A stretch of 64,000 nt of DNA from the NCBI GenBank assembly GCA_009741485.1, contig CM019216.1, positions 48,961,248-49,025,247 of the forward strand, in the 5' to 3' direction. Numbering within the stretch: the first letter of the stretch is position 1; each line of letters starts with the position of its first letter. The stretch comes from Malurus cyaneus samueli. Lineage: Eukaryota > Chordata > Aves > Passeriformes > Maluridae. Of this stretch, positions 13,261 through 27,100 are shown in pieces. The position numbers and the translations under genes were made by a program. The notes under the pieces are model-generated. The model saw nothing but the letters and a program-made list of their open reading frames with translations. It was not told the DNA's origin and made no database searches.

Positions 13261-14916
13261 GCTTCAAGTTTTGTTACTGGAGAACCCCAGCTGATTTCCT
13301 CCTACATGCATGTTCCTCTTACCGTTCTGTGTCTTTTTTCATGGCTGTGTTGTGTTTATTTGAAATTAGGGCTTTTATACCATTTTCAGTGGTTCATTTG
13401 TTCCTCTTTCATTTGTAGCTAAAGAAACTGTTCTTTAGGCTAATCCCAATAATTCATCTACTTAAAAGGCATGGGTTTCAAAAGTCTTCCTAATATTTCT
13501 AAAGCCAAATATTTCCTCATACCTCATGACTCCAGAGGAACAAGAGCACAGGTATGGATGCATTTAAGAAAGACCTAATACTAACAAATTTTCTGCCACA
13601 TGTGGGGGCTGTGCCCCACAATAATATTTAAAATTGACCTTGTGAGTAGTGAGGTAGAGATGTTGTTTCTTGCAAAGATTTATCTCCATGTTTGTTCCCA
13701 GGGCTTTGCAGAGCTGTCTGGCTAGAATTTCCACATTATAAATGGCTCTTGTTTTGGTAAAGTTTGAATTATTTTTGTTAGCTGGTCACCTGGGGCCGGA
13801 CCAGAGTCAGGCTAAAAACTTCAGACAAGCACTACAGTTTTTGCAATCAGTCTCAGTCTCTCTCTCCTGTCATCCCCAAGGAAATGAAAGGCAGAAACGT
13901 TTATGCTTCAGGTTAATGTTTTAGAAGTGTTTGAGGCAGGAAGCAAATGGACTTATTCATAAGTTCCTTGAAGATGTTTTGTTTCAGCCATGAGGACTGA
14001 AACTTTCCCGAATAAGGGCCAGTCAGCAAGAAGTGACCAGGGGCAGGGTCTGCCTTTGGGATGTGCTCCAAGACCTGGGCTCCTGGAGGGAATTCACCTT
14101 TGAGAGCCTTTCTGACAATCCGTGCCTAACTTTGACGCGCACTTTGGGAGGTCAGTCATAGAAGAGACTCATATGAGTCTCACACTTAGATTAGGAGAAA
14201 CTGGAAATATCTAGAGACCCATAAAAATAATCATACAGAAATGAAAGAAAGGAGCTGGAAGATGCCTCTTATTTACCCTAAGGAAGAACCATATAATTTA
14301 ATTTCTTGCATAAATAAGGATACTTCTGGAAATCACATCACATTTAGCAATACACCTACCTTAAGCATCCAGTTTGCTCACTATTACTTCCTATGGGAAA
14401 TCAAAACATTTCTTCTATCTGGGTCCTTGACAGTGTTCACACCAACAGTGACAACCATGAGCAAAAGTCATCAGGGACCACTTGAGGACAGTGCAAAATC
14501 TGCAACATTTATACAGTGAGAAGGTAGCTTTTGAGTCCCTGAGACTGAGCTAGTAGTGTGCTGTAATTTTTGGGAGCAAATGCAAAGAATGAAATTTACT
14601 CCAATGGCCTACAAAATGTGCTGTCAAAACTTCTTTCTACTAATGATCTACAAGGCAGGCTTTGCATTTTAGGATGAAATATCAGAGTACTGATTATATC
14701 GACTGAAGTTTGTTTTTCTGGGCATAGAATTTTATGGCAAATATTAAATGTTTGCAATAAGAAACTTGTCTCACTTCTGACTGCATACATTGTTTGGTGT
14801 GTTCCTCTCTCTTTTCCAGTTACGCTGATCTTGTGTTGGTCTGGCACATTCTAATTTTATAAGACATTTCTCTTGTTAAATGAAGAGTCAAAGTAAGGTC
14901 AAAAACAAAGTTATGC
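13261..14916. other. Non-coding sequence, nothing recognised
   Basis: Unique sequence of average composition. Open frames are below 100 codons. No transposon or RNA gene was recognised. Confidence 0.55.

Positions 14917-14945
<29 letters not shown>
14917..14945 (-). repeat. Poly(T), 29 bases (poly(A) on the minus strand)
   Basis: An uninterrupted run of 29 T. On the minus strand it is a poly(A) run that follows AATAAA (14952-14957) after only six bases. The arrangement suggests a retrocopied transcript tail, but a hexamer-to-tail distance of 6 is shorter than the usual 10-30, so a plain homopolymer is equally possible. Confidence 0.85.
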
Positions 14946-14948
<3 letters not shown>

Positions 14949-15240
14949 ACGTTTATTTGCAGTTATAATGAGCCCTCTCAATTTCTACAATGAAACTTCA
15001 TTGAAATTAGCGTTGAATTAAAATTTCTAACAAAAAAAAGAAATTATTCATGACTGCTACCTTATTGTGTGCAAAGTGTGTGCCAAAGCCAAAAGTAGGA
15101 GAGCAAGGGGTACATATTGCATAAGGAGCCCATATGAGGGAGCCCTGCAGCTTTCTCAGAAACCATTTTGTCACTACTTTCCTTGGAAGACTTTTCTTTT
15201 TAACATGTTTACCCTTCACAATATTTTGTGGGTTGACCTC
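14946..15240 (-). pseudogene. Possible retrocopy ending in poly(A) (weak)
   Basis: Reading the minus strand, this segment runs into AATAAA at 14952-14957 and then a 29-base poly(A). A 70-codon frame (15007-15219, minus) lies within it but is not recognisable, so it may be untranslated sequence. I found no target-site duplication, and bird processed pseudogenes are uncommon because CR1 does not normally copy poly(A) transcripts. The far end cannot be placed. Confidence 0.2.
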
Positions 15241-18200
15241 TGATGCCTAAGTCTGTTTCTGCTTTGTATCGTTTGTCTCTTTGTGTATTGCTTTCTGTGT
15301 CTGCTCCTTTGCTTTGGTTGTTTTCCCTGTTAATTTTGTGCTAAGGCACCAATAGTATTGTTTTGGTCTGTAGGGCTATGATCCCAGGCAAGGGCAATGC
15401 ACAGATTTAAATACCTGAAGCACTGTGAAAACGTAACCCACAGTGGAACAGTCATGTCTTAGTTTCATAAAACACCCTCTACTATTAAAGTCTCGTTAAC
15501 ACACAAGGCTTCTGCTCCCAAATTCATAATTTCAAAGAGAAAAACTTGTACTTTTGGAATTTTTTTTTTTGTTTGGCACACACTTTCCTCATGAATTGTC
15601 AAATACCTTGGTGTCCTCCCATAGAACCAGTAGCATGATGCTTTTCTTCCGCACAGTCACATATAGACAAAAAATTAGTATTTTCTCAAAATGTGTGCCA
15701 ATCCAAGCCATCCTCAATCAAGATGATGCTCTTAACATGGTTGCCATTGCCATCTTTCTTTTGCTATTGTAATGCAAATAATCTACGAGGTGAAAATCCA
15801 CCTGTTTTGGGAAATCTCTTGGTCTGCCAGAGATAAATTGCGATTCTGAAGGTTATTTGCAGGATCTGAAACAGTTTTGTCTAGGAAAAAGAAAGTCCAG
15901 TTCATCCTCAACTCTAATGATAACCTTCATAAAAAGACAATGATCGTTTTAATTTTCAAGAACAATAAAAAATAGATCATGAGACGCAATTCCTGAAGTG
16001 CTTATTTTAGTGGAGGATGCATTTTGTCTGCATGGAATCATTCAGCGAGTATGAGCAGGTCTGGAACCTCCAGCTCTGCTTTCTTCAAAGTTGCACCACA
16101 ATTCTGATGCCTTTGGTAGAAAAGCCCGGGCAGGATCTTGTCGAGGATGGTGAAAACATGGGGATAAGCCTTAACTCCAACTTACCACTTCTTCAGCTGG
16201 TTAAATGAAGTCCTGAGAGACACAGCTGGCAGACAGCCTCCCCTTCCCTCAGAAGACCCAACGCATCATTTCCAACAGCACATGGAATCCTCCCAATGTG
16301 CTCTAGCACCACCACCATGGTGCCTGCCCGTGCCCAGCACTGCCCTCCCATCCCGCGTGGCAGCGTGTGGTGGCTGAGACTGCCCTGCCAGCTGGCTGGG
16401 GTGAATCAACGAGCTGGGACTGACTCAACATTCTTCCTGGCATGTTTGGAATATTTCACTGGGGAGAAATCTCTTGAGAGTCAACGTCTGATTCTTCAGG
16501 CTGTCCTGGGAGATTAAAAATAAAGGAGAAGGCAACATTAAGTCATGCATTTTGCGATTGAAAACAAACACAATGGGTCAGATTCCATCCTCGATTGCAG
16601 CCACACTGAAGTCTCTGTGGTTGAATGAGAGTAAAGTGAGGACAGAGTTTGACCTGGTGCCTTGAAACAAAAATAATATAAATGATAGACAAGGACAAAC
16701 TCATCTGCAAAGCTGAAGAGTATTTCGTCTGAGGAATCCTGAGAGAGACAAAGATCTTGTATCAAGGGGGACAATTCCCAAAGATGAAGCAAGATAAAAA
16801 ATAATTATTTGCAAAAAGAAAGTCAGTTTTGGCCAACTGACTAAAGTGGATTTTTGTCATCTGACAGCTATGCATACTGTGTGGCAAACGATTAAATAAA
16901 CAGATTGCTGCTCAAGCAACTTGCTTTCAATTTGAGAAGCCAAAGCCATTAGAATAATCTCTACCCACTAAAAGAAAATCACTTGGTCACACAGAAGGCC
17001 CTTTCATCAGCGGGGTTTGCCTGCAGGATACTCTTTTGTGGAAGTAGCATCTTCCACACCTGCTCAGTGCAGACCATGCTGGGCTGACTAAAGGCACCCA
17101 GACCTCTGCTTACTCAAAGGGGTTTTGCACTGATGAAATGAGATTTCATGCACTCTTTTTTCTCTCCAGTCATTCTGCTTTCCTTCCTGATGCTCTGACA
17201 GTAGTTGGATTTTAAAGATCCTGCCTTCTGCATACACAAGGACTGTTTTATAACTCTTCCAAAGCAGTACAGCCCCAGAGAGGTGTGCAAATCACACGTG
17301 CTGATGCCAAGAAGAAGAAACCATAGAAACAACATGAAAATTAATTCGTTCTTGTCTTACCTGCGACCTGAGTGGGCCCATCCTGGAACTCCTGTGCAGT
17401 CTTTTGCCTGTTTGTGCTCATACCCATCTGTTGGCGTGGCACTGCACCCACTCACCAGACAGTCCATCATGTTCGCTGGAGCTGATGATGGATCTGAAAT
17501 GGCAGCCTGCATGACTTTATAAAAGGCTGTGATTTAGTGCATGTCCGCACATGTAGTGTCTTTGGAGCTCTGTATAGTATCATCCTATCTGCTTAATCTC
17601 ACTGTCCAAGGGTTAGGATTTTTTTTGTTTTGTTTTGTACTTTCTAAGCGCCTGCTCTGTCATCTGCGTACCACATTGCACTTCATATTCATCAAAGGTA
17701 TTTAGCACTCGACAGGGTGAGTGTTCTAGGACTCTAAGATTTCTATCAAAACCATAGCCCTTCTTAAAGCAAGATCTTGTATTTGCCTCATGCATAAAAA
17801 TTACAGGGTTTTTTCCGTCTGCTGGTGCAGAAAATGCAGCTGATAACTGTTTCACTTTTTAGTTCAGAGCCTTGTTTTACTCCTACTAATTGCCTTCAGA
17901 ATTGTACTTAATGAAGAGAGAAGTAGATTCAGTCCATAGGAAATGAGAAAAAAACCTCATCTGCAATGAAACTTCTCTAAAAAAATTTTGTGCACAGGGA
18001 GAAGAGAATCCACCAGCTCTGCTGCAAGGAAAAGGAAGTTATATGTTTGGTCTTTGAATATTTACTTTGTTTTCAGCATGGCTCTCTGCACAACCTTAGC
18101 CTTTGGCATATTTCCATCATCACCAAAATTGTTTCAGAAAGAAACTGAAACTTTTCCTCTGGATTATTTTACCTGTGCTATTACATGGTTTTTGAGAGCA

Positions 18201-21115
18201 GCATAGGGTGTTACCCTGAGCTTAACTGTCCTACAGCTTGTATTTAATTTCTTCTCATACGATACTGCCTATGAGAAGCAGATACCCTGAAGCCTTATGA
18301 TTTTTCATTTTCCTCACTGAACAGAGAACAGAAGTCTAAAGCACAGAGGAGATGTGTCTCTCCAGAGCTGCAGCCGAACTTGTTGTGGCTCTGGGGACCA
18401 TCAGCAGCAGTCAGACCTCCACTCTGCCAACTAATAATGCAGCCAGTGGCACAGAGACAAAATCTGGCCCCAGGAATGCTGCACAAATAATACCTGAGAT
18501 TTAAACTGTGTAAACTTGAGCGCACAATTCATGCACACAATGAATCGGAGAAATGGAGGATAATTAGTAATGTTTCCGTTATTCCATGAGGAGCAGTGGG
18601 GAAGTGGCTGTAAGAGCCTTTTCAAAAGCTGTTTATAAGGCTTGTCTTTGTGGTACCAGTTGCTTGGCCAGGTCTCTATGGAAAAAGCCATATAAGTATA
18701 GCTACTGCTTGTATACCAGACCAACACTGAAGAGTCTAGTTCAGAGACAAGAAAATGAAAGCTAGTAAAACACAAAGCATTCTGTTAAAGGACCCATATC
18801 ATATGGATGAAACCCCAAAATTTCTGTTAGGTAAATGTTCATTAAAACTTTTTTAAAAAGAAGCAGCTATATCCCTTTTGAAACAGCTGCTGTGGACACG
18901 TATTTTCCATTTTCATATTGTAAAGATAGAATTCCATTAAATCCCACTCATCTTCTCAGCTGGGGAACATGCTCACCACTGGCCCAAGATTTTCTGCAAA
19001 AGCTTATACATATTCAGTTTTTCTCATACCTTGAACACCATGTAGAGGCACAGGTGAACAAGGGCAATAGAATCAAGACCGAAGTATCCTGCCTGTTCTT
19101 AAGGATGGATAAGAAGCAAAAAATAGCATTTGTGCTTAAATCAAATGCAATCTGGGTTTAATGTCAGGACAAGTAGACCTACTGGTGTCCCTTCACAATA
19201 TAGGAAAAAGATGAATAGCCAAACTTGATCTATGTGATTATAATTTCTTTTTCATGATCCTGAAAGTTGACAATATCCCTCTGCACCACACTCTCGAGTG
19301 TTGAATCTAGACAGAAATAATAGGATGGAGAGTTGAGGAATACCTAAGTTGGCTAAATACCAATAATCCGTCAAGTAAATATCAAGATTATCTCCAGGAG
19401 AGGCTTCCAGGTTTCTCAGATTGGAGGAGGGCACACATATTTTTTTCACCATTTGTCCCTCACTGGTCTCTCCTATGTCTGATTACAAGAAGATACCAAG
19501 CTGGATGAAGCACCCTCACAGCCTGTACAAGTCCTTCTTTCAGTCCTTGAATGCTGTGCCATAGCTCTGTGGTGAAATTTTGCACATCAGTTCTCAAAGC
19601 TAACCTGGTGTCTTCGGCAGCAGGACCGTCTCAAAGTGGCTTACAACTTAACTGAGTGATATTTCTCCAAAACGCCTGTTTTTTTAACTGCCCACCAGAG
19701 GAGAAAAATAGGATTGGACCCCATGTGTTGCCACCATACTTTGAATAATAAAGAATGCTGTTTATAACAACACATTTTTATACATGTTTATAACAGTCCA
19801 TTTCTAATGTGGAGGTGTTTGTTTGTTTCTGTACAGATCACAGAAGAATTGTGCCCTTTGGTAATAATCGAAGCACAGAGAAAGCCAACCTCCTACTGAC
19901 TTGCAACACAACATTACAGGTCTCCAGAAAAACCCAAACTCAGCAACAACTTCTTGGCAGCACTAGAACTGGTGACCAAGCAAACAGTGAACCAGAAACC
20001 ATCTCCCTGATAGCAAAACCTTGGATTTTGTGCCACTTGGCACTCCGTGTGATGCTAGGGCTCCTGCATGGACTCTCTGCAAAATCCTGGTGTAAACCAG
20101 AGACAGGAACAGCTGTGAGGATGCTGTAAGCTGAAAGCTGTGAGTGTGTGCATTTCTTTGCATGTGTGTGCATAATCTATAATCATATCTCTTTCCACTG
20201 ATTTAGCATAGAAAGCATGATACGTTTGCCTCCAAAGTCCTCCAAAAAGAGCTCTGCTTTGATCATGAAGAAGAACAGCGACAGTGCACAGTCCCAGGAA
20301 CATCTTCTCTGTTGAATGGGGTGATGTGAGCATCTTCTGAGGCATGAAAATTCATCTAAGCAAATCACATTAATTTTAGGATTAGTTAAAGTAACAGTTA
20401 AAGATGAGGCTTAGGCCTTAAAGACATACCCAGGTAGTAAAAAGAGTCTTCACCAAATTTTCCTGTTGAGTGCTTGCACTTCTTAACTTATTGGCTACAC
20501 AGTCTACACAAATATTGCCTGTTAAAACTGAGCTAGGCCCAGTTTCTTTATTAAGACTGACTGTAACAGTGAAAAGTCATTGTCATGATGTCAAAAGAAA
20601 TGAAATTTGTTGTCCTACAGATCTAGGTCAGATTTTTCTGTGACAATTATGGGCTATCTTTTCTCTGTAAGCAGATCTCTCTTCATTGACCTCCCTTGAA
20701 TGGAATCTTGCTCTGAAAGATCACAATTTTTCTCTGAATCTTGCTAGAAATGGGAATTAGGAACAAGAGAGAAAAACACAGTACGGTCATTTCTGCAAGA
20801 ACCAGGCTAAAATGGTTGGCTGAAACTTGCTGAGTAATGTGATTATATTGCCATTTCTTGTCCAAGGACTGAAACACCAAACAATCTTAAGTGATTATTT
20901 TCCGTCTGCTCCTGATTTGTCATCTAACCAATACTGATTTCCATCAAAACATGTCAGGTGGCTGAGGAGCTTCTCAGATGGTGCACCAAGAATGAAGAGA
21001 GCCAGTTTCAGTAGCATGAGTGCTACTTTCTCTGGTGTGGCTTTTGTCAGTAGTGCCCATTGCACTCTTGGATGTGGTGACAAAGGCTAACAAGCTTTCC
21101 TGCCTCTAAGTGGAG
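15241..21115. other. Non-coding sequence, nothing recognised
   Basis: Mostly AT-rich unique sequence. A moderately GC-rich patch lies at about 16210-16420. A short T run lies near 15559-15570 and a T/G run near 17618-17638. All frames are 114 codons or fewer and unrecognised. Confidence 0.55.
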
Positions 21116-21125
21116 AGCAGAGGCC

Positions 21126-21131
21126 TATAAA
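21126..21131 (+). promoter_or_regulatory. TATA-like box upstream of CpG-enriched sequence
   Basis: The motif reads CTATAAAGG, close to the TATA consensus. A strong splice-donor match, AAAGGTAAGT, follows about 290 bases downstream (21420-21429), and CpG-enriched sequence follows at 21480-21810. The combination could be the start of a transcript, possibly non-coding, but each motif also occurs by chance. Confidence 0.2.
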
Positions 21132-21249
21132 GGGGATCGTGTGCTGGGAAGGGAATGAGTTTCAAAGTAATCTGGGCAATGACAGGCTTGAGGGCTCTGC
21201 AGCTTGTAAGCAGCATGGACACTCACTGACCTCACTTTCCTTGCCTCAT

Positions 21250-21815
21250 TTCACCTGATAAATGAGTGTGGTGCGCTGGGAGTTCAGGTCTCCCCGCCCA
21301 CAGCAGTGCGAATCACTTCGGTGAAGGGATAATTGAGTAAGTGAGAGGATTTGCTGCGAGACCTTTCACATGGTTGCTGTTGCAGAGGGCAATCACTTCC
21401 CCAGCCTGTCTGGGCTCTGAAAGGTAAGTCAAACGGAGATCAATGCCAGCACTGACAGGAGGAATGAGTAGAACTGAAAGGAGAGCACCCTGCGACGAAC
21501 AGGCAGCCCAGAGCTGAAGTCAGCCACGCTCTGGGGCTGGACTCAGCCCCCAGCAATGTGTGGTCACACAGCCTGGACACGGTGCGAGTGTGTGTGGGTA
21601 CAGCTCCGATTCCTTTGTCCAGGAAATGGCAGTGCTGGCTGAGCCTCCTGCACAGGCACGGTGCAGATGGCCGGCACATGTGCGAGAGACACTCCAGGCG
21701 TGCTGGGCATATGCAGATGACTCTGTGGCAGAGCTGGATGCTCGGCTGCCTCGGGAAGCACGAAGGAGTGGAGAAAGAGAGGGAGACGACAACCCTCCTA
21801 CCCGTCTCTGTAAAT
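21250..21815. other. CpG-enriched block
   Basis: By eye I count about 16 CpG in 21480-21810, plus about 6 in 21270-21440, clearly denser than the nearly CpG-free surroundings. Overlapping frames of 86 and 118 codons (plus) and 90 codons (minus) cross it, none recognisable. It could be a weak CpG island at a promoter, a GC-rich conserved element or an old repeat. Confidence 0.4.
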
Positions 21816-24146
21816 TAATGGTGAGCTGTAATCACATCCATCTGCCATGGAAACCAGCCCTAAAGCATGTGTTTACCATTTACATACATTTTTATAAAAA
21901 CCCAGTCACCTGTTAACTACAGATTTTGTCTAGAAATAACGTAAAATTGTTTTAGGAGTGCATGTATGCGGTTGCGGTGGAGCAAACTGGAGTGCCCAGG
22001 TGAGTGAGGCAGCAGTGCTTGCTCCTGCTCACACTGCCTGGAGTCAAAAGCCAAGGCTTGTGCACACACACACCAATCACACTCTTTGGCCATGCAGGTG
22101 TAAGTGGGCATTTCTTTGTGGGCATTTCACCTCTGAGTGACACAAAGGCTGTGCAGCACCCAGGGGCCCAGAGAGTTGTGCTGAAGTTCCCACTTACGAG
22201 TTAATTGGACAAAAGTCTTCAAGTCAAGTTTTCTTCTTCCAAGTTTCAAACTGTGAGGGGTTTTTGTTTGGGTTTTCTTATAAGGGTTTAAGAATAAAAA
22301 ATAAAAAAAAAAAACAGAAACTGTCTTCCACTCTACTGTGTTCATTTGGGAAAGCTAATTTTAGGTTTTTTACAAGATTCAAGGTGATGTGGAAGTAAAT
22401 CAGGAAATGTTGTTTGGTATCCTCACTGAGCAGTTCAGGTTTCACTGCAACAGCAGACAGTTCAATGTGAAGCCAAAACAAATGTTAAACCTTGAAAGCT
22501 GCATAAAGTGAAATTGTCATCATCCAGTCAGTTTTTATTCTAAGCCCCTTGGCTCCTAGAGAAGTCAATAAGAAATGAAGGTGCTGAGCTATTAAAGGAT
22601 TCAGCCCATAAGAGTGTAGGACACGTTCGGCACAGACTGCTGGTTATGGCCATTCCTCATGACAGTCATTCATTATATCCAAATGTAACTTAAGCATGTG
22701 CCAGAAATTTGGAGAGACTAATCCTTGGAGAAATGGGCTCAGGACCAAATCTCTACATTAACGATAATCCTTTAGAATAAAATATTGTGAAATTATTAAA
22801 CTAAAATATTTGTTTCAGGCTATGAGAATGTGAGTCTCTCCTTGGCTGTCACCTCTTAGAGAAAGGGATGAAATTTAAGTTGCATGAACACTAGTGCAAG
22901 TAATTCAATATAATAACAGTAGCAAGCCTGTACTACTACAGCTAGTAAAAATTCATGACAAAAGAGTAGCATGCCCAGGCACAGGTTTTATCAAGAGTCT
23001 GATTCTGCACACACATCTATCCAAGTAAGTAACTTTTAATCATTTGATAGATCCCAAGAAACCAGTATCTCTATTCACAAAGAATGGATTTACATGCATT
23101 TCATACTTAAAGATGACAAGGAATAATTTAGTGTCAGTGCTAATCTGTAGATTTTAGGTATACCTGTGGCTTAAAAATTTCTTGAGAGTTATTTGTCATT
23201 TTTCAATATGCCAGCTTTCTGGCAAACTTTGTGGTATCAAGTGTAAAGTCATGAAGAGAAATGTAGCTCAAGACTGAAAACCAACTATTAGTCTTTGCCA
23301 AAACTGTCAGAAGTTTCAGAGCTTGACACCTTAAAAATGTCAGAAAGGTTTCATGCCATCCATTAATCATTATATATGGTGAAATAATTATTTTACTGGT
23401 TTATTAGCATTGCCTTAAAATAAATAATTTACTGTGGCTAAAAAAACATAAGGCATTCTAGCTGATTGATGAAAATAAAATTAACATAATGAAACATTAT
23501 GAATAATGTCACTGTTGTGCAGCTTTATGTGGGAACAGACTGGGCAGAGGAGAGCACATCTGACTGTACAGACCACTAAATCTGCAGCTTCTCTGCCCTA
23601 GCTGCAGCCTTGCAGCACAAGGCTGTTATTCAGGACAAACCCAGGTTTGGGTTCAGTGAAAACACTGTCTGTCCCTTTTGTGAAGTGTATTGAGAAACTT
23701 ACGTGAGGGCTTCAGCTTTAGGTGAACCAATTGGTAAAGTTGTTTCTTCCAGCTCTGGGGTGCAAACCTCTTGCACTTTTCCTGCTTGCTTGGCTCTTTT
23801 CCCATCTGGGATGCTGAAATGTGGGTTTCAGACCAAAAAACAGGGACCCTGAGCAGGTTTCCTTTCTGACTCTATTCAGCTTGAAACCTTTCCTCCCCTC
23901 ATTGTGCCTCACACCCAAAAAGCCCGAGATGTTTCTTAGAAGACTCAATCCTTTTCTTAAACAGGCCTCTTCTCTCACATATAGGCAGCTATAGTATAAT
24001 ACCACCAGTCTCTCAGATTAAGGTCGTACTTCTTCTATGCTGGTCTTTCTGATCATCAGTTAGTTTTTCTTTGTGTATTGTAAAAACAAAATAAAAGAAG
24101 CTAGAAAGAAGGTTTTTGGTGAGTTTGCCGTTTAGGTGTTTTTTGG
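21816..24146. other. Non-coding sequence, nothing recognised
   Basis: AT-rich unique sequence with a short A-rich run at 22293-22314. The segment around 23340-23470 is very AT-rich with TAATTA-like motifs. No gene or transposon was recognised. Confidence 0.55.
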
Positions 24147-24168
24147 TTTTTTTTTTTTTTTTTTTTTT
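24147..24168. repeat. Poly(T), 22 bases
   Basis: An uninterrupted T run preceded by a T/G-rich stretch. No AATAAA lies at the appropriate place on the minus strand, so there is no sign of a retrocopy. Confidence 0.85.
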
Positions 24169-27100
24169 CTGTAGATTAAGATGCTGGGCTGGTAACATCC
24201 TCTTTGATAGTCCTTATGGAGGACATGTGTTCACCTTCACCCAGGCAGCAATTTTCAGTAGGAACTTGTTTGTGTAAAAATTCAGTAAATATATTCACAG
24301 CAATCTTTGCTGGTCCTCTGGCTTGCTATTATCAGTTAGTGTGCTCCAGGCATCACAGAACACATGAATATTAAAGAGCAATTGTTAACGTTTTGATGTT
24401 TTGTCAGCACTTTGTGTCAAAACATCTTCCTACTGGGATGCAACGTGATGACACTGTGTCAAAACAGAATATCATCACCCTGTGCTAAAATGCGGCAATG
24501 TGATGACATTTAGATCTACGTGCTCCAAGAACTATTTGTGCCACAAAGGCAAACCTTTCTGAAACTGGTGGTGGCACCTGGCTGGAGAGCAAATCTGTGA
24601 GGTAGAGATGTGGCATATAAACAGTATATGAGAAACGCTGAAGAGACGTTTTGACAGACAGCAAGAGCTGGCACAAAAATTTGGGAGGCAAGATTTTCAG
24701 CACTGCATAATAGGCATTAAAATATTAATAATTTGAAGCCCAGGGTAAAATCCCTGCGTAAAAAACCTAACCTCTTTCAACATAATCCCTGATTATCAGT
24801 AATGATTATACCCTGGGTAGTCCCACTGACTTCTTGAAAAAATTAATCTAAAAGTGTCACTTTTATTAAAGAGTTACTTTTGAAAGGGAAAGCAAATTAA
24901 TGAGATTCTTTTATTTCAATTACTTTTCTTTGTACCATCAACCTCTCAAATAATTGAAACAAACTGAAAAATTAAAACAATGCCCTGAAGGTTTTAAAGT
25001 TAACATTGGAAGGAAGTAGTATGTTAGACTATGAAAAACAAAACTTCTGAATGAAAAACCTGAGAAGCTTCAGATTCCAAAGGCCTATTTTAAATTAAGA
25101 AATTGTGAACTTCTAGTTTTTGTTTAAAACCAAACCAAAATACTCTAAAAGATGATGTGAAAAACAAAAGACAATATTCTAAGAAAATTTGAGGGAATAT
25201 TTTCCAGTTCTTTAAATTTTTTTGTGTCTTGTTTTGCTTTAGTTAAATCACTTGGGAAGTTCTGACTGGTGGAAATAAAGGGCTATAGGTCTACCCTTTC
25301 ATCGGGAGCTTAGTATTTTATACTTTTAACTTTGAGAGAATTACTGATCATCCTAGACCACAAATTCAGAAAATACAGTCTTAAAGACCTCTGTTAGGAC
25401 CAAGATGAGTGAGTTCTATGTGTCTCTGGTTCTAATGGCTCAAAAGAAGCTTCTCCAAGCATGTACCACTCTAAAGGGCAATAACAAATCATTTAGCTTC
25501 CAGTGCTTGCACTTCTATTTCCTCATTAAGTCAGCAGGAACTGTAGCTGCCATGGAAGTCTTAGGATTGGGCTCCCTCTCCTTCACACAAAGAAATGTCC
25601 TGAAACAACAAAGAACTTTCAAGATTTAGTAATCGACATATGTCATAAAATTCGAACATGATTTTTGTGCAACCATTTCAAAGGCAGACTGGATGTTGAG
25701 CGAATGATGCAGCTGGCCCTTTTCCAACATAAACAGCATGGTCTCCAGCTTTACCATTCTTGCAGGCTCTAGCAGATTTGGAGATAATGTGCAATCAGGT
25801 ACGTGAGACCATGTTACATATTGGCAAATTTGTCCCCCTGGAAAATGAAAATATTATAGGAAATATTTTCATGGAAAATGAAAATATAGTCATAGGGCAT
25901 TATAGTTATTTTCAATGTGGTTAAATTTAAAGAGTAAATTAATCCCCAGTGTAATTCTATTGATTTGAACAGAATTATACAGGAATGAATGTGGTCTCAG
26001 AGAATTATATCCAAAAATATACTAAGTTACAGAGTTGCTATTTCTGCATTGTAAATGCTATACTAATTTCTGCTCTCACCTATACATTTAACTTTGCAGC
26101 TACTCTACCAGTGAGAAGTTAATTACTCCTAATGGAGTACCTGTGTAAATAAGACAAAACATCTACCTTTATACTTAGAGCTGTGATCCTACTAGAGGAG
26201 AGTATTTGACACACATCCCACACAATTGCCATCCTTTAATTCCCAAAGAAGTGCTCAACGGCTGAATATAAAGTTCAGGGCTTTGTGGCAGTGTGATTGC
26301 CACTTTGGCAGAAGAGGAGGAGGGGAGAGTTCCTACAGTACAAACATAGCCAAATATACAAGCTTTGCCCTCCCACCTGTTTGAGACCAGTGCTCAATGG
26401 GAGTGCCTTGTTTGTTTTCTGATCTTGGTGAAAGTCTCAGTTATTGGACAGCATTGGTTTGCACAACTTATTCTTGTAAGAAGTGTTTGGAAATTTAGGC
26501 TGTTCTCTTAAGCACCTGACATCCCAGTTAATGATGGTATAAATATAGACTGCTGTTGAGGAAAGACAAGTACTGAAGCACAATTAACCTTTAACACCTT
26601 ATTAATGCACAAATCCTGAATACTGAAAAAAAGAAAAAAACAAACCCATCCTCAGGTTGCCCACCAACTTTTTCTTTCATGGAATTATTACACTCTTTTC
26701 CAAGACAGATTCCATTGGGACCATTATTTTAGCTTGAAAAAAATCTTCAAGTACCTCTGCAAGCAGAAAATGAAACGTCCTGCGAGAAATCACCTGGCAG
26801 GGCATTACTGGAAATGGTTGATATCCAAGCGGTCTTGGACACATCTCTGTGTGAGCAAAGATTTCTTTGCTGCTGTCTCATTCAGGGACCAGCAGGGAAG
26901 ATTCCAGACATTTCCTTCATGGGTTGTCACCTTGCTTTTCCACTTTCTTATCTTCCACATGCATGTGCAGTATCTGCAAACTGAGCTGAATATAATTTAG
27001 TAGTGATAAAGCTTCAAACAGATATGATGAAAGAGTAGAAGAGATTTGTTGGTTAATGTTGGAAGGAGGGGAAAGGAAAGAAAAAGAAATATTCAGGATC

